In this document: piece after piece, positions 24,388-33,215 of the stretch | Numbering within the stretch: the first letter of the stretch is position 1 | Layout: each line of letters begins with the position of its first letter | Assembly (NCBI GenBank): GCA_038252405.1 | Contig: JBBSAJ010000028.1 | Coordinates: 1-37,311 of the forward strand | Reading direction: 5' to 3' | Length of the DNA: 37,311 nt | From: DATCDE01 sp038252405 | GTDB lineage: Bacteria > Actinomycetota > Actinomycetes > Prado026 | Translations under genes and position numbers: made by a program | The notes under the pieces: generated by a model | Database searches by the model: none | Told to the model about the DNA's origin: nothing | Seen by the model: only the letters and a program-made list of their open reading frames with translations

Positions 24388-25308
24388 ATGGTGGGTGCGG
24401 TACCGCAGGACTGGACGGTTGCGGTGGTGGTGGTCACCTATCAGTCCAGCCGCCTCCTTGCTGACTTCGTCGGTTCGCTCGAGGCGGGCCTGGCTGGGCT
24501 CGGTTCGTGGCGACTCATCGCAGTGGACAACGACTCCGATGACGGCACCGTTGACGAGATAGCCCGACTCGCACCGTCGGCGACGGTGGTCGACCTGGGG
24601 GCGAACCGCGGCTACGCGGCCGGGGTGAACGCGGGCGTTACGGCGGCAGGTGCAGTCGACGCCGTTCTTGTGGCCAACCCAGACATACGCCTCGAGCCGG
24701 GAACTGTCGCTCGAATGGTCGAGACCATGATCGAGACGCGGGCGGGAATCGTCGTCCCCAGGCTGGTTGACGAGCGACGACGTCTGCTGACCACGCTACG
24801 AAGGGAACCAACGCTCGCGCGAGTCGTCGGGGAGGCCGTCCTTGGGGGCGGTCGGGCTGGTCGATCACCTCGGTGGGGTGAAGTCGTCACCGATCCTGCC
24901 GCGTACGGACACCGAGCCACCGCCGACTGGGCGACCGGCGCGCTCATGCTTATCTCGTCGACCTGCGCGCAGACCGTCGGCACCTGGGACGAGTCGTTCT
25001 TCCTGTACTCCGAGGAGACCGACTACTGCCTTCGCGCTCGCAACGCCGGCTTTCCGTTGGTGTACGAACCGGACTCGATCGCGGTACATCTGGGTGGAGA
25101 GTCCGGAGTCTCTCCGCCGCTGTACGGGCTGCTCACCGTGAACCGCGTCCGGCTGTACCGACGGACGCACGGACCCGTGGCGGGCGCCGCCTTCTGGTCC
25201 ATGCTGCTGCTGGGTGAAGCGGTTCGCGCCGCTGCCGGACGTCCAACGAGCAAGGCCGCGGTCCGGGGCCTGCTGCGTCCGGCCGCTGCGGACCCTCGAG
25301 GTTGCTGA
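24388..25308 (+). CDS. Family 2 glycosyltransferase (WbbL-like)
   Basis: A 306-residue GT-A fold enzyme. It shows VAVVVVTYQSSRLLADFVGSL, AVDNDSDDGTVDEI, NRGYAAGVNAG, LVANPDIRLEPG (the metal-binding DXD equivalent is in NPD), and WATGALMLISSTCAQTVGTWDESFFLYSEETDYCLRAR, then IAVHLGGES and a short hydrophobic tail. These marks place it with rhamnosyltransferase-type GT2 enzymes in cell-surface glycan synthesis, though donor and acceptor cannot be fixed. The start is uncertain: ATG 24388 is nearest the family start; ATG 24340 is possible. Divergent from the Gfo/Idh gene. Confidence 0.87.
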   Translation: MVGAVPQDWTVAVVVVTYQSSRLLADFVGSLEAGLAGLGSWRLIAVDNDSDDGTVDEIARLAPSATVVDLGANRGYAAGVNAGVTAAGAVDAVLVANPDIRLEPGTVARMVETMIETRAGIVVPRLVDERRRLLTTLRREPTLARVVGEAVLGGGRAGRSPRWGEVVTDPAAYGHRATADWATGALMLISSTCAQTVGTWDESFFLYSEETDYCLRARNAGFPLVYEPDSIAVHLGGESGVSPPLYGLLTVNRVRLYRRTHGPVAGAAFWSMLLLGEAVRAAAGRPTSKAAVRGLLRPAAADPRGC

Positions 25309-25311
25309 CCG

Positions 25312-26190
25312 TCAGACTGGCCGGCCTTCGACGACGTTCGTGTCCGGCGCCAAATCGGTGAAGTAGTCCCCATCCATCGGCGGGTGGTCCGCGATGTCGA
25401 AAGTGAGTTGGACCATGCCCCGGGTCCGACCGGGTAGGGGAACCCCGGCCCGGTGCAAACACAGGTTGGCGTTCACGGCGATCGCGGATCCGGGCTGCCC
25501 GTCGAAGGCCGTCATGCCACGGTCGTCACGAAGGCGGCGGGCCGCCCAGGAGACCTGCTTGCCCTGCGAGATGTACCCGCGCCGCATGACCGACTTGGTG
25601 GTGCGGATGTCGTACATCCGCAGCGCGCCGTTCTGCGCCGAGACGTCCTCGCTGATCTGGATGAACACCTTGAGCATGGTGATCCGATGATGGTCGCAGT
25701 GCCACAGGTTTCCATAGTTGTCCCTCAGCCGCTCGTGCTCGGGCAGCGAAGAGATGCGCCACATGCGCGCGTGCAGCAGTCGGAAGTCGGTCCGGTAGTA
25801 GGCGGTGAGGCAGTCCTTCACCTCATCGTTCACCAGCGCCCGCAGCTCTGGAACCCGATGCAGGGGGTCCACGACGTACCTGACCGCTGAGCGATCGCGG
25901 GGTCCCATGTCGTGTGTCGACTCTGCTCGCTCTATGTGGTCGTAGTAGCCCGCGAGGATCCGTTCCATCACCTCGCGAGGGAACGCCGGGAGCTGGACCC
26001 AGCCGCGTCGCTTGAGCGTGCGCCCGGTCTCCTCTCCCCAGGGCGAGGACGAAACGGCGGCCTGCTTCAGCCGAAGCCTCCGCCACTCTGCGCGTGCTGC
26101 GAGGTTGTCCGGCACCGACGCGTCGTTGCCGAACGCGAGCCGCGGCCCAGTTCGGGCCGCGAGCCAAAGCGCATTCTCCAGTCGAGCCAT
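25312..26190 (-). CDS. Phytanoyl-CoA dioxygenase-like 2OG/Fe(II) oxygenase
   Basis: A 292-residue member of the PhyH group. The iron-binding motif is H164-x-D166 in NLWHCDHHRITMLKVFIQISED, with the distal H246 in LCLHRAGVP and a following arginine (R255 or R257) suited to bind 2-oxoglutarate. PhyH-like enzymes hydroxylate small molecules, including sugars and lipids. It ends 3 bp from the end of the GT2 gene in convergent orientation. Its start ATG 26190 follows GGGG. Being among sugar genes, it may modify a surface glycan or its precursor, but this is inference. Confidence 0.8.
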   Translation of the reverse strand: MARLENALWLAARTGPRLAFGNDASVPDNLAARAEWRRLRLKQAAVSSSPWGEETGRTLKRRGWVQLPAFPREVMERILAGYYDHIERAESTHDMGPRDRSAVRYVVDPLHRVPELRALVNDEVKDCLTAYYRTDFRLLHARMWRISSLPEHERLRDNYGNLWHCDHHRITMLKVFIQISEDVSAQNGALRMYDIRTTKSVMRRGYISQGKQVSWAARRLRDDRGMTAFDGQPGSAIAVNANLCLHRAGVPLPGRTRGMVQLTFDIADHPPMDGDYFTDLAPDTNVVEGRPV

Positions 26191-26318
26191 GGGGTCCCCG
26201 TTCGTGGACGTCGCAGAGGCAAAGTACTAACGGAGCGTAACTTCCGGATGTAGGCCACGGAGGCGATCGTCGTCACAGATGGTGTTTGGGTCCCTCTACG
26301 CTGTGACGGACGTGGCGG

Positions 26319-26389
26319 TCCCGGGTCGTCTAAGGGCAGGACAGCGGGCTTTGGTCCCGCGAATAGGGGTTCGATTCCTCTCCCGGGAG
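26319..26389 (+). tRNA. tRNA-Gln (TTG anticodon)
   Basis: Acceptor TCCCGGG pairs with CCCGGGA at 26382-26388. The anticodon loop is CTTTGGT on a CGGG/CCCG stem, giving anticodon TTG, and the T arm is AGGGG-TTCGATT-CCTCT. Discriminator is G, and CCA is not encoded. tRNA-Gln next to glmU is also found in M. tuberculosis. Confidence 0.95.
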
Positions 26390-26408
26390 CTTCGCGTTCA
26401 CCTGCCGG

Positions 26409-26414
26409 TATCCT
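26409..26414 (+). promoter_or_regulatory. -10 element for glmU
   Basis: TATCCT lies 55 bp before the glmU GTG and 20 bp after the tRNA. A GGAGG Shine-Dalgarno is found before the start, so this gene would have a normal leader. Confidence 0.35.
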
Positions 26415-26469
26415 GCTGGCGTCGGGTCCGCCGCCTGATGCCCCTCTCCGACGCCGTGGAGGCCCCTGC

Positions 26470-27966
26470 GTGACCGCGCACTCGCCGGCCGCCGTGCTGG
26501 TTCTTGCCGCGGGCGAGGGCACCCGGATGAGGTCGGCCACGCCCAAGGTGCTGCACACGCTGGCCGGCCGCAGCCTCGTGGGCCACGTGATCGCGGCGGC
26601 CCGCGAGCTCGGACCTGAGGCTCTCGTCGTCGTGGTCGGCCATGGGCGGGACGCTGTCACGGCGCACCTCGCCGACCTCGACCCGCGCATCCGGACGGCC
26701 GTGCAGGAGCCGCAGAACGGCACCGGGCACGCGGCCCGGATCGCGCTCGAGCAGCTGCCCGGCGTCGAGGGGACCGTGGTGGTCGTCTACGGCGACACCC
26801 CGCTGCTCACGGGCGCCACCTTGCAGCACCTGGCGTCCACCCACGCGGCGGAGCGAAACGCGGCCACCGTGCTCACGGCGGTGCTCGCGGACCCGCACGG
26901 CTACGGCCGGGTCCGCCGCGACGGCGACGGCTCGGTCGCGGCGATCGTCGAGCAGCGGGACGCCGACGAGGCTCACCTGGCCATCACCGAGATCAACAGC
27001 GGGATGTACGCGTTCGACCTGTCACTGCTGCGCTCGGCCCTGAGCCGGCTGACCACAGACAACGCCCAGGGCGAGGAGTACCTCACCGACGTGCTGGCGA
27101 TCCTTCGGGCCGATGGGAACCGGGTCGGTGCGGTCGTGGCCACGGACCCCGAGGAGGTCCTGGGGGTCAACGACCGCGTCCAGCTCGCGCACGCGCGCCG
27201 GGTTCTGCGCGACCGGATCCTGGATTCCTGGATGCGCTCCGGCGTCACGGTCGTCGACCCCGCGACCACCTGGGTCGACGTTGACGTCACCCTCGAGCCG
27301 GACGCCGTGCTGCACCAGGACACCCGGCTGCACGGGCGCACGCACGTGGCAGCGGGCGCTCAGGTGGGGCCGGGCTGCACGCTGCGCGACACGACGGTCG
27401 GCGAGGGCGCCGTGGTCCGCCACGCCTGGTGCGAGGAGGCCGACATCGGGCCGCGCGCGACCGTCGGCCCGTTTACCTACCTCCGCCCGGGCGCCTCGCT
27501 GGGCGAGGGCGCGAAGGCCGGCGCGTATGTCGAGATCAAGAACGCTCAGGTGGGTGCGGGAGCAAAGGTCCCGCACCTGTCCTACGTGGGTGACGCGGAG
27601 ATCGGCGAGGGCTCCAACATCGGGGCTGCCACCGTGTTCGTGAACTATGACGGGGTGGCGAAGCACCGCACCATGGTCGGCGACCACGTCCGGATCGGCT
27701 CGGACACCATGCTGGTGGCCCCCGTCACGATCGGGGACGGCGCGTACACCGCAGCCGGCTCGGTGATCACCGAGGACGTGCCGCCCGGAGCCATGGCCAT
27801 CGGGCGGGCCCGCCAGCGGACCATCCTCGGATGGGTCGCCCGCAAGCGCGCCGGCACGGCGTCCGCCCGGGCGGCCGAGGTGGCGTCCGGCACCCCGATG
27901 GATCAGACACAATCTGGCGCAGGCACATCGGGTGCCGGCGGCGGCAACGAGGAGCAGCGCTCGTGA
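26470..27966 (+). CDS. glmU: Bifunctional GlcNAc-1-P uridyltransferase / GlcN-1-P acetyltransferase
   Basis: GlmU acetylates GlcN-1-P and then makes UDP-GlcNAc, the precursor of peptidoglycan and many surface glycans. The 498-residue product has the uridyltransferase motif VLAAGEGTRMRSATPKVLH near the N-terminus, PQNGTGHAAR, VYGDTPLL, and EINSGMYAFD. The C-terminal half is a left-handed beta-helix of hexapeptide repeats with the acetyltransferase residues in YLRPGASLGEGAKAGAYVEIKNA and NYDGVAKHRTMVG. A disordered tail follows. Start GTG 26470; stop overlaps the prs GTG by 4 bp. Homologous to Rv1018c. Confidence 0.97.
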   Translation: MTAHSPAAVLVLAAGEGTRMRSATPKVLHTLAGRSLVGHVIAAARELGPEALVVVVGHGRDAVTAHLADLDPRIRTAVQEPQNGTGHAARIALEQLPGVEGTVVVVYGDTPLLTGATLQHLASTHAAERNAATVLTAVLADPHGYGRVRRDGDGSVAAIVEQRDADEAHLAITEINSGMYAFDLSLLRSALSRLTTDNAQGEEYLTDVLAILRADGNRVGAVVATDPEEVLGVNDRVQLAHARRVLRDRILDSWMRSGVTVVDPATTWVDVDVTLEPDAVLHQDTRLHGRTHVAAGAQVGPGCTLRDTTVGEGAVVRHAWCEEADIGPRATVGPFTYLRPGASLGEGAKAGAYVEIKNAQVGAGAKVPHLSYVGDAEIGEGSNIGAATVFVNYDGVAKHRTMVGDHVRIGSDTMLVAPVTIGDGAYTAAGSVITEDVPPGAMAIGRARQRTILGWVARKRAGTASARAAEVASGTPMDQTQSGAGTSGAGGGNEEQRS

Positions 27967-28940
27967 GCGGTATCAAGACCACCACTGAGAAGACCCTCAA
28001 GCTGTTCGCCGGCCGGGCGCACCCCGAGCTGGCCAACGAGGTCGCCGACCACCTCGGCGTCGAGCTGGTCCCGACCTCGGCGTACGACTTCGCCAACGGC
28101 GAGATCTTCGTCCGGTTCGAGGAGTCGGCGCGTGGCTCGGACGCCTTCGTGGTGCAAAGCCACTCCGAGCCGATCAACCACTCGATCATGGAACACCTGA
28201 TCATGGTCGACGCGCTGAAGCGGGCCTCCGCCAAGCGGATCACCGTGGTCATGCCGTTCTACGGCTACGCCCGCCAGGACAAGAAGCACCGGGGCCGCGA
28301 GCCGATCTCGGCCCGGCTGATGGCGGACCTGTTCCGGACCGCCGGCGCGCACCGGCTGATGACCGTGGACCTGCACACCGCGCAGATCCAGGGTTTCTTC
28401 GACGGGCCGGTGGACCACCTGTTCGCCCTGCCGCTGCTGGCGCAGTACGTCCGTGGACGGGTCGACGTCTCTCGGCTCACGGTCGTGTCCCCCGACGCCG
28501 GCCGGGTCCGCGTCGCCGAGCGCTGGACCGACACCTTGAACAGCCCGCTGGCGATCATCCACAAGCGTCGCGACCCCGATGTCCCCAACGAGGCGACGGT
28601 CAACGAGGTCGTCGGTGCTGTGGAGGGGCGGATCTGCGTCGTGGTCGACGACATGATCGACACCGGCGGCACGATCGTGAAGGCGGCCGAGGCACTGTTC
28701 GAGAACGGGGCGGCCGAGGTCATCGTCGCCTCGACCCACGGCATCTTCTCGGGGCCGGCCGCGGACCGGCTCAAGAACAGCCGCATCTCCGAGGTCGTCA
28801 CGACCAACACGCTGCCGATCAGCGACGACAAGCAGTTCGACAAGCTGACCGTGCTGTCGATCGCACCCCTGATCGCCCGGGCGATCCGTGAGGTCTTCGA
28901 CGACGGCTCGGTCACCAGCCTGTTCGACGGCAACGCCTGA
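27963..28940 (+). CDS. prs: Ribose-phosphate pyrophosphokinase
   Basis: Prs makes PRPP from ribose-5-phosphate and ATP, used for nucleotides, His, Trp and arabinan precursors. The 325-residue protein shows LKLFAGRAHPELANEVADHLG, NGEIFVRFEES, MPFYGYARQDKKHRGREPIS (ATP-binding flexible loop), TVDLHTAQIQGFF and the PRPP-binding VVVDDMIDTGGTI. GTG 27963 has a GAGGAG Shine-Dalgarno inside the glmU end. The glmU-prs overlap and the rplY-pth order after it match M. tuberculosis Rv1018c-Rv1014c. Confidence 0.97.
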   Translation: MSGIKTTTEKTLKLFAGRAHPELANEVADHLGVELVPTSAYDFANGEIFVRFEESARGSDAFVVQSHSEPINHSIMEHLIMVDALKRASAKRITVVMPFYGYARQDKKHRGREPISARLMADLFRTAGAHRLMTVDLHTAQIQGFFDGPVDHLFALPLLAQYVRGRVDVSRLTVVSPDAGRVRVAERWTDTLNSPLAIIHKRRDPDVPNEATVNEVVGAVEGRICVVVDDMIDTGGTIVKAAEALFENGAAEVIVASTHGIFSGPAADRLKNSRISEVVTTNTLPISDDKQFDKLTVLSIAPLIARAIREVFDDGSVTSLFDGNA

Positions 28941-28948
28941 CGTCCCCA

Positions 28949-28965
28949 GCCGTCGTACGGACGGC
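28949..28965 (+). terminator. Short hairpin after prs
   Basis: GCCGTC and GACGGC form a 6-bp stem with a 5-nt loop, 9 bp after the prs stop and just before the rplY promoter. It has no T tract, so it is a weak candidate. Confidence 0.35.
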
Positions 28966-28968
28966 GGT

Positions 28969-28998
28969 TTGAGGTGTAGTTCGGCCCTCGCGTAGACT
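28969..28998 (+). promoter_or_regulatory. rplY promoter
   Basis: -35 TTGAGG (28969-28974), 18-bp spacer, -10 TAGACT (28993-28998). It leaves a leader of about 115 nt before the rplY GTG. Confidence 0.55.
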
Positions 28999-29122
28999 CC
29001 TCGGGTTGCCCCGGCGAGGGACGCCTTCGGCCTCCGTGATCGACGCGGTCCGTGTCTTCTGCGCCTGCCGCCGGGTCGATGCCCGACCCATTCACCGAAC
29101 GCAGACGAGCACGAGGAGCCCC

Positions 29123-29743
29123 GTGAGCCAGGTCCGAATCAAGGCAGAGTCCCGCAGCGAGTTCGGCAAGGGCGCGGCTCGGCGGATCCGGCGGGCCGGC
29201 CAGGTGCCGGCTGTCGTCTATGGCCACGGCAGCGACCCGCGGCACATCGCGCTCCCCGGTCACGACCTGATGCTGGCGCTGAAGACCGCCAACGTGCTGC
29301 TCGAGATCGACCTTGGCAGCGGGGTCGAGCTGACCCTGCCGAAGTTCATTCAGCGGGACCCGGTGAAGCAGACCCTCGAGCACGTCGACCTGGTGATCGT
29401 CGAGCGCGGTGAGACCGTCACGGTCGAGGTCGCCCTGGTGGCCAACGGGCGGATCCCGGGTGGCCTCGTCGACCTGGTGCACCCCACGATCACCCTCGAG
29501 GCGGAGGCGACCCACATCCCGACCGAGATCACGGTCGACGTCGAGGGCCTCGAGATCGGCACGATGATCACCGCGGGGGAGCTGTCCCTCCCCGAGGGTT
29601 CCTCACTGGGCATCGAGGCCGACACGCCGGTGCTGCACATCATCGCCCCGCAGGCCGAGGAGGAGGAGCCCGCTGAGGGTGCCGCCGAGGGCGAGGCGGG
29701 CGCCGAGGCTGCTGAGGGCGCCGAAGCATCCAGCGAGAGCTGA
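29123..29743 (+). CDS. rplY: Ribosomal protein bL25, long CTC type
   Basis: bL25 binds 5S rRNA in the large subunit. The 206-residue protein is the long form with the L25 domain (SEFGKGAARRIRRAGQVPAVVYGHG, LPKFIQRDPVKQTLEHVDL) followed by the CTC beta domain (VPV-like HPTITLEAEATHIPTEITVDVEGLEIG) and a very acidic Glu/Ala tail of about 30 residues. GTG 29123 follows a GAGGAG Shine-Dalgarno. CTC-type proteins can act in general stress. pth follows after 21 bp. Confidence 0.95.
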   Translation: MSQVRIKAESRSEFGKGAARRIRRAGQVPAVVYGHGSDPRHIALPGHDLMLALKTANVLLEIDLGSGVELTLPKFIQRDPVKQTLEHVDLVIVERGETVTVEVALVANGRIPGGLVDLVHPTITLEAEATHIPTEITVDVEGLEIGTMITAGELSLPEGSSLGIEADTPVLHIIAPQAEEEEPAEGAAEGEAGAEAAEGAEASSES

Positions 29744-29764
29744 TCGTCGGCAGGTATCCCCACC

Positions 29765-30346
29765 GTGGCTGAGGACCGGTATCTGGTCGTCGGCCTGGGG
29801 AATCCTGGGCCGGCGTACGCCGCCACCCGGCACAACGTCGGCTTCATGGTCGCCGACCTGCTGGCCGATCGGATGTCCTCGCGGTTCAAGGCCCACAAGG
29901 GCCGCGCAGACGTCGTCGAGGGTCGGTTGGTCGGCGTCCCCGTCGTCCTTGCCAAGGCCAAGTCCTACATGAACGAGTCCGGCGGGCCGGTCGCCTCGAT
30001 CCGGGACTTCTTCAAGGTGCCGGTCGAGCGGATCGTCGTCATCCACGACGACCTGGACCTGCCGTACGGCACGCTGCGGCTCAAGCGCGGGGGAGGCGAC
30101 GGCGGGCACAACGGGCTGCGGTCAGTCACCAGCGCGCTCGGCAGCCGGGAGTACCTGCGGGTCCGGCTGGGCATCGGTCGACCGCCCGGCCGGATGGACC
30201 CCGCCGACTACGTGCTGCGACCGTTCGTCGCGGCCGAGGCCAGGGAGCTTCCGTTCCACGTCGACCGTGCTGTGGACGCCGTCGAGACCCTGTTGAGGGA
30301 CGGCCTGGGTCGCGCCCAGAACGGCTTCCACCCGTCCGAGAGCTGA
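29765..30346 (+). CDS. pth: Peptidyl-tRNA hydrolase
   Basis: Pth releases tRNA from dropped-off peptidyl-tRNA. The 193-residue protein has LVVGLGNPGPAYAATRHNVGF with catalytic H23, KSYMNESGGPV, the IHDDLDLP motif (D95/D96), and RGGGDGGHNGLRSV. Start GTG 29765. Last gene of the conserved glmU-prs-rplY-pth run. Confidence 0.97.
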   Translation: MAEDRYLVVGLGNPGPAYAATRHNVGFMVADLLADRMSSRFKAHKGRADVVEGRLVGVPVVLAKAKSYMNESGGPVASIRDFFKVPVERIVVIHDDLDLPYGTLRLKRGGGDGGHNGLRSVTSALGSREYLRVRLGIGRPPGRMDPADYVLRPFVAAEARELPFHVDRAVDAVETLLRDGLGRAQNGFHPSES

Positions 30347-30503
30347 GCGCCGCACCTTCAGTGAGCGATCTGTGACACACCGTGACGGGACGGTTCGCCG
30401 GGGGTCCGACGTTCGGCCCTAGTTCACCTCCCGGGCTGGTCACCGACCCGAGGGCGTCCCTAGGGTGAGGAGCAGTCGGGTGGGGCGACTGGTGGGGGGA
30501 ATT

Positions 30504-31991
30504 GTGGCGGTACTGGACTACCCGGGCAGGGGCGCGCTGGCGTCACCGGATGCCACGGGCCGATCGACGGACGGCGCGTTGTCCGTCGACCGACCGGGTG
30601 GCCGCTGGCAGACCGCCTACCTGCGACGGGCTCTGATTCTCGACGCGGCTGCCGCTGTCGTCGCGGCGTTCGGCGCCTACCTGGTGCGCTGGGGCACCGA
30701 GCGCCACCCGGGCTACTTGCTGCTGGCCAGCATGTTCCCCCTGCTGTGGGTGGCGGTGGTGGCCGCCAACCGCGGATACGAGGCACGGTACCTGGTCGTC
30801 GGTTCGGAGGAGTTCCGGAGAGTCGGTCGCGCTGCCCTGGCTGTCACTGCCCTGGTCACCTTCGCGGCCTACCTCGTGGAGTACGAGCTGTCGCGTCGAT
30901 TCGTGCTGATCACGCTCCCAGCAGTCGCGGTGCTCTCGCTCGCGGGACGCTTCGGACTGCGCAAGTGGCTGCACCATCGGCGCTCCGCCGGTGACTTCCT
31001 GCACCGCGTGGTGGTCGTGGGCCACGAGGGGCCGATCGTCGACCTGCTCGACCGGCTGGGTGAGCAGCGCTACCACGGCCTGCACATCGTCGGCGCCTGC
31101 CTGCCGGTGACGGGACAACGAGTGCCGCTGCTGGACGCTGGCATACCGGTGATCGGGGCCTACGGCTCGGTCGCGAACGCTGTCCGGCTGACCGGAGCGG
31201 ACACCGTCGCGGTGCTCGCGGCCGGCGACCTCGGGCCCGAGCAGCTGCGCCGGCTGGCTTGGGACCTCGAGCCGACCGGCGCCGACCTGCTGGTCGCGCC
31301 GTCGCTCGTCGAAGTCGCCGGCCCGAGGCTTTCCATCCGTCCGGTGTCCGGCCTGCCGCTGCTGCACGTCGAGCAACCGTCGTTCTCCGGTGGCCGTCGG
31401 TTCTTCAAGTCGGTCTTCGACCGGTTGATGGCCGCCGCGGCGCTGGTCCTGCTCTCGCCTGTGCTGCTCGTGGTGGCGGTGGCCATCCGGATCGACAGTC
31501 CCGGTCCGGCGATCTTCAAGCAGCAGCGCATCGGCAAGGACGGCCGGCCGTTCCGGCTGTACAAGTTCCGGTCCATGGTGGTGGACGCCGAGGCCCAGCG
31601 CTCGAACCTGCTGGAGCACAACGACCGCGACGGCCTGATGTTCAAGATGCACGCCGACCCGCGGATCACCCGGGTCGGCGGGTGGATCCGCCGCTACTCG
31701 ATCGACGAGCTGCCGCAGCTGGTCAACGTCGCGGTGGGCCAGATGTCCCTGGTCGGCCCCCGTCCGCCGCTGCCCGACGAGGTCGAGAAGTACGCCGACC
31801 ACGTCCGCCGCCGGTTGCTCGTACGACCGGGGCTGACCGGCCTGTGGCAGGTCAGCGGACGTGCGGACCTCAGCTGGGAGGAGTCGATCCGGCTCGACCT
31901 GCGCTACGTGGACAACTGGTCGTTCGCCTTCGACCTGCAGATCCTGTGGAAGACCGGCCGGGCGGTACTCGGGGGATCCGGCGCCTACTGA
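30504..31991 (+). CDS. Polyprenyl-phosphate sugar-1-phosphate transferase (WcaJ/CpsE type)
   Basis: This membrane enzyme starts a surface polysaccharide by moving a sugar-1-phosphate from a nucleotide sugar to polyprenyl phosphate. The 495-residue product has four N-terminal membrane helices, a central Rossmann-like domain, and a C-terminal catalytic domain beginning with the hydrophobic LMAAAALVLLSPVLLVVAVAI segment, then PAIFKQQRIGKDGRPFRLYKFRSM, RRYSIDELPQLVNV, MSLVGPRPPLPDEV and RPGLTGLWQVSGR. GTG 30504 is preferred because GGGGGGA is 3 nt before it; GTG 30465 is the alternative. It opens the polysaccharide locus that continues to the window edge. Confidence 0.92.
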   Translation: MAVLDYPGRGALASPDATGRSTDGALSVDRPGGRWQTAYLRRALILDAAAAVVAAFGAYLVRWGTERHPGYLLLASMFPLLWVAVVAANRGYEARYLVVGSEEFRRVGRAALAVTALVTFAAYLVEYELSRRFVLITLPAVAVLSLAGRFGLRKWLHHRRSAGDFLHRVVVVGHEGPIVDLLDRLGEQRYHGLHIVGACLPVTGQRVPLLDAGIPVIGAYGSVANAVRLTGADTVAVLAAGDLGPEQLRRLAWDLEPTGADLLVAPSLVEVAGPRLSIRPVSGLPLLHVEQPSFSGGRRFFKSVFDRLMAAAALVLLSPVLLVVAVAIRIDSPGPAIFKQQRIGKDGRPFRLYKFRSMVVDAEAQRSNLLEHNDRDGLMFKMHADPRITRVGGWIRRYSIDELPQLVNVAVGQMSLVGPRPPLPDEVEKYADHVRRRLLVRPGLTGLWQVSGRADLSWEESIRLDLRYVDNWSFAFDLQILWKTGRAVLGGSGAY

Positions 31992-32054
31992 TTCCTCTCG
32001 AATGACATCGGTCCGACATCGCAGGCACAGGACGGCTCGGAGGATGATCTCAGC

Positions 32055-33215
32055 ATGACCCAGGCAACAGGCCACAGCACGATCCCGGTGATGGTCCCGT
32101 GGCTCGGCGAGGAGGAGGCCCAAGCCGCTGCGGCAGCCGTGCTGTCGGGCTGGGTGGCGCAGGGGCCGCGGGTGCAGGAGTTCGAGCGAGCCTTCGCCGA
32201 GCGGGTCGGGGCTGCGCACGGCGTCGCCGTCACCTCGTGCACGACCGCGCTGCACCTGGCATTGGTGGTGGCCGGAATCGGCGCCGGCGACGAAGTCGTG
32301 GTGCCGTCGTTCTCCTTCGTGGCCACGACCAACGCGCCTCGCTATGTCGGAGCCACGCCCGTCTTCGCTGACGTCGACCCGCTCACGGGCAACGTGACGG
32401 CCGAGACCGTGGCGGCGGTTCTCTCCGGGCGTACCAAGGCCGTCATCGTCGTTCACCAAGGGGGAGTCCCCGCTGACGTCGAGCCATTGCGCACGCTGGC
32501 CGCCGAACGCGGTCTGCTGGTCATCGAGGACGCCGCCTGCGCGGTCGGCTCTGAGTACCGAGGGAAGCCGGTCGGCTGGGGGGCGTTGCTGACCGCCTGG
32601 TCGTTCCACCCGCGCAAGCTGTTGACTACTGGTGAGGGCGGCATGCTCACGACGGACGACCCCGATCTGGCGGCCCGCCTGCGACGGCTGCGGGAGCACG
32701 GGATGAGTGTCTCGGCTGCGGATCGCCACGCGGCGGCTGACCGGGTGATCGTCGAGCAGTACCTCGAGGTCGGTTTCAACTATCGGATGACCGACGTCCA
32801 GGCGGCCATTGGACTGGTGCAGCTCGGCCGTCTCGACGCGATCGTCGCGCGTCGACGCGCGTTGGCGGAGCGCTACCAGTCCCTGCTGGGCCTGGTGCCT
32901 GGCTTGCGCTGCGTCGCCGACCCGTCCTACGGAACCAGCAACTTCCAGTCCTTCTGGGTGGAGCTCGAACCGGGGTTCCCGATCGGCCGGGATGATCTCC
33001 TCGCGCTGCTCGCCCGTGCGGGGATCTCGGCCCGCCGGGGCATCATGGCCGCCCACCTCGAGCCGGCGCACGCCGACCTGGCACCCGTCTCGTTGCCCGT
33101 CACTGAGCGGCTGACCAGGCAGTCGCTGATACTGCCGCTGTTCCACGGACTCACGGAGGACGACCAGGACCGGGTGGTCGCGGTCCTCGCCCGGGCCGCG
33201 GAGGGTCTTGGGTGA
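32055..33215 (+). CDS. DegT/DnrJ/EryC1/StrS aminotransferase, first copy
   Basis: PLP-dependent sugar aminotransferase that converts a keto group of a nucleotide sugar to an amine. The 386-residue product shows VTSCTTALHLALVVAGIGAGDEVVVPSFSFVATTNA, VIEDAACAVGSEYRG, AWSFHPRKLLTTGEGGM with the PLP lysine K188, and GFNYRMTDVQAAIGLVQL. ATG 32055 follows GGAGGA about 10 nt upstream. Its stop overlaps the acetyltransferase GTG by 4 bp. It and the second DegT (33925) are clearly different, so they probably act on different sugars or positions. Confidence 0.93.
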   Translation: MTQATGHSTIPVMVPWLGEEEAQAAAAAVLSGWVAQGPRVQEFERAFAERVGAAHGVAVTSCTTALHLALVVAGIGAGDEVVVPSFSFVATTNAPRYVGATPVFADVDPLTGNVTAETVAAVLSGRTKAVIVVHQGGVPADVEPLRTLAAERGLLVIEDAACAVGSEYRGKPVGWGALLTAWSFHPRKLLTTGEGGMLTTDDPDLAARLRRLREHGMSVSAADRHAAADRVIVEQYLEVGFNYRMTDVQAAIGLVQLGRLDAIVARRRALAERYQSLLGLVPGLRCVADPSYGTSNFQSFWVELEPGFPIGRDDLLALLARAGISARRGIMAAHLEPAHADLAPVSLPVTERLTRQSLILPLFHGLTEDDQDRVVAVLARAAEGLG

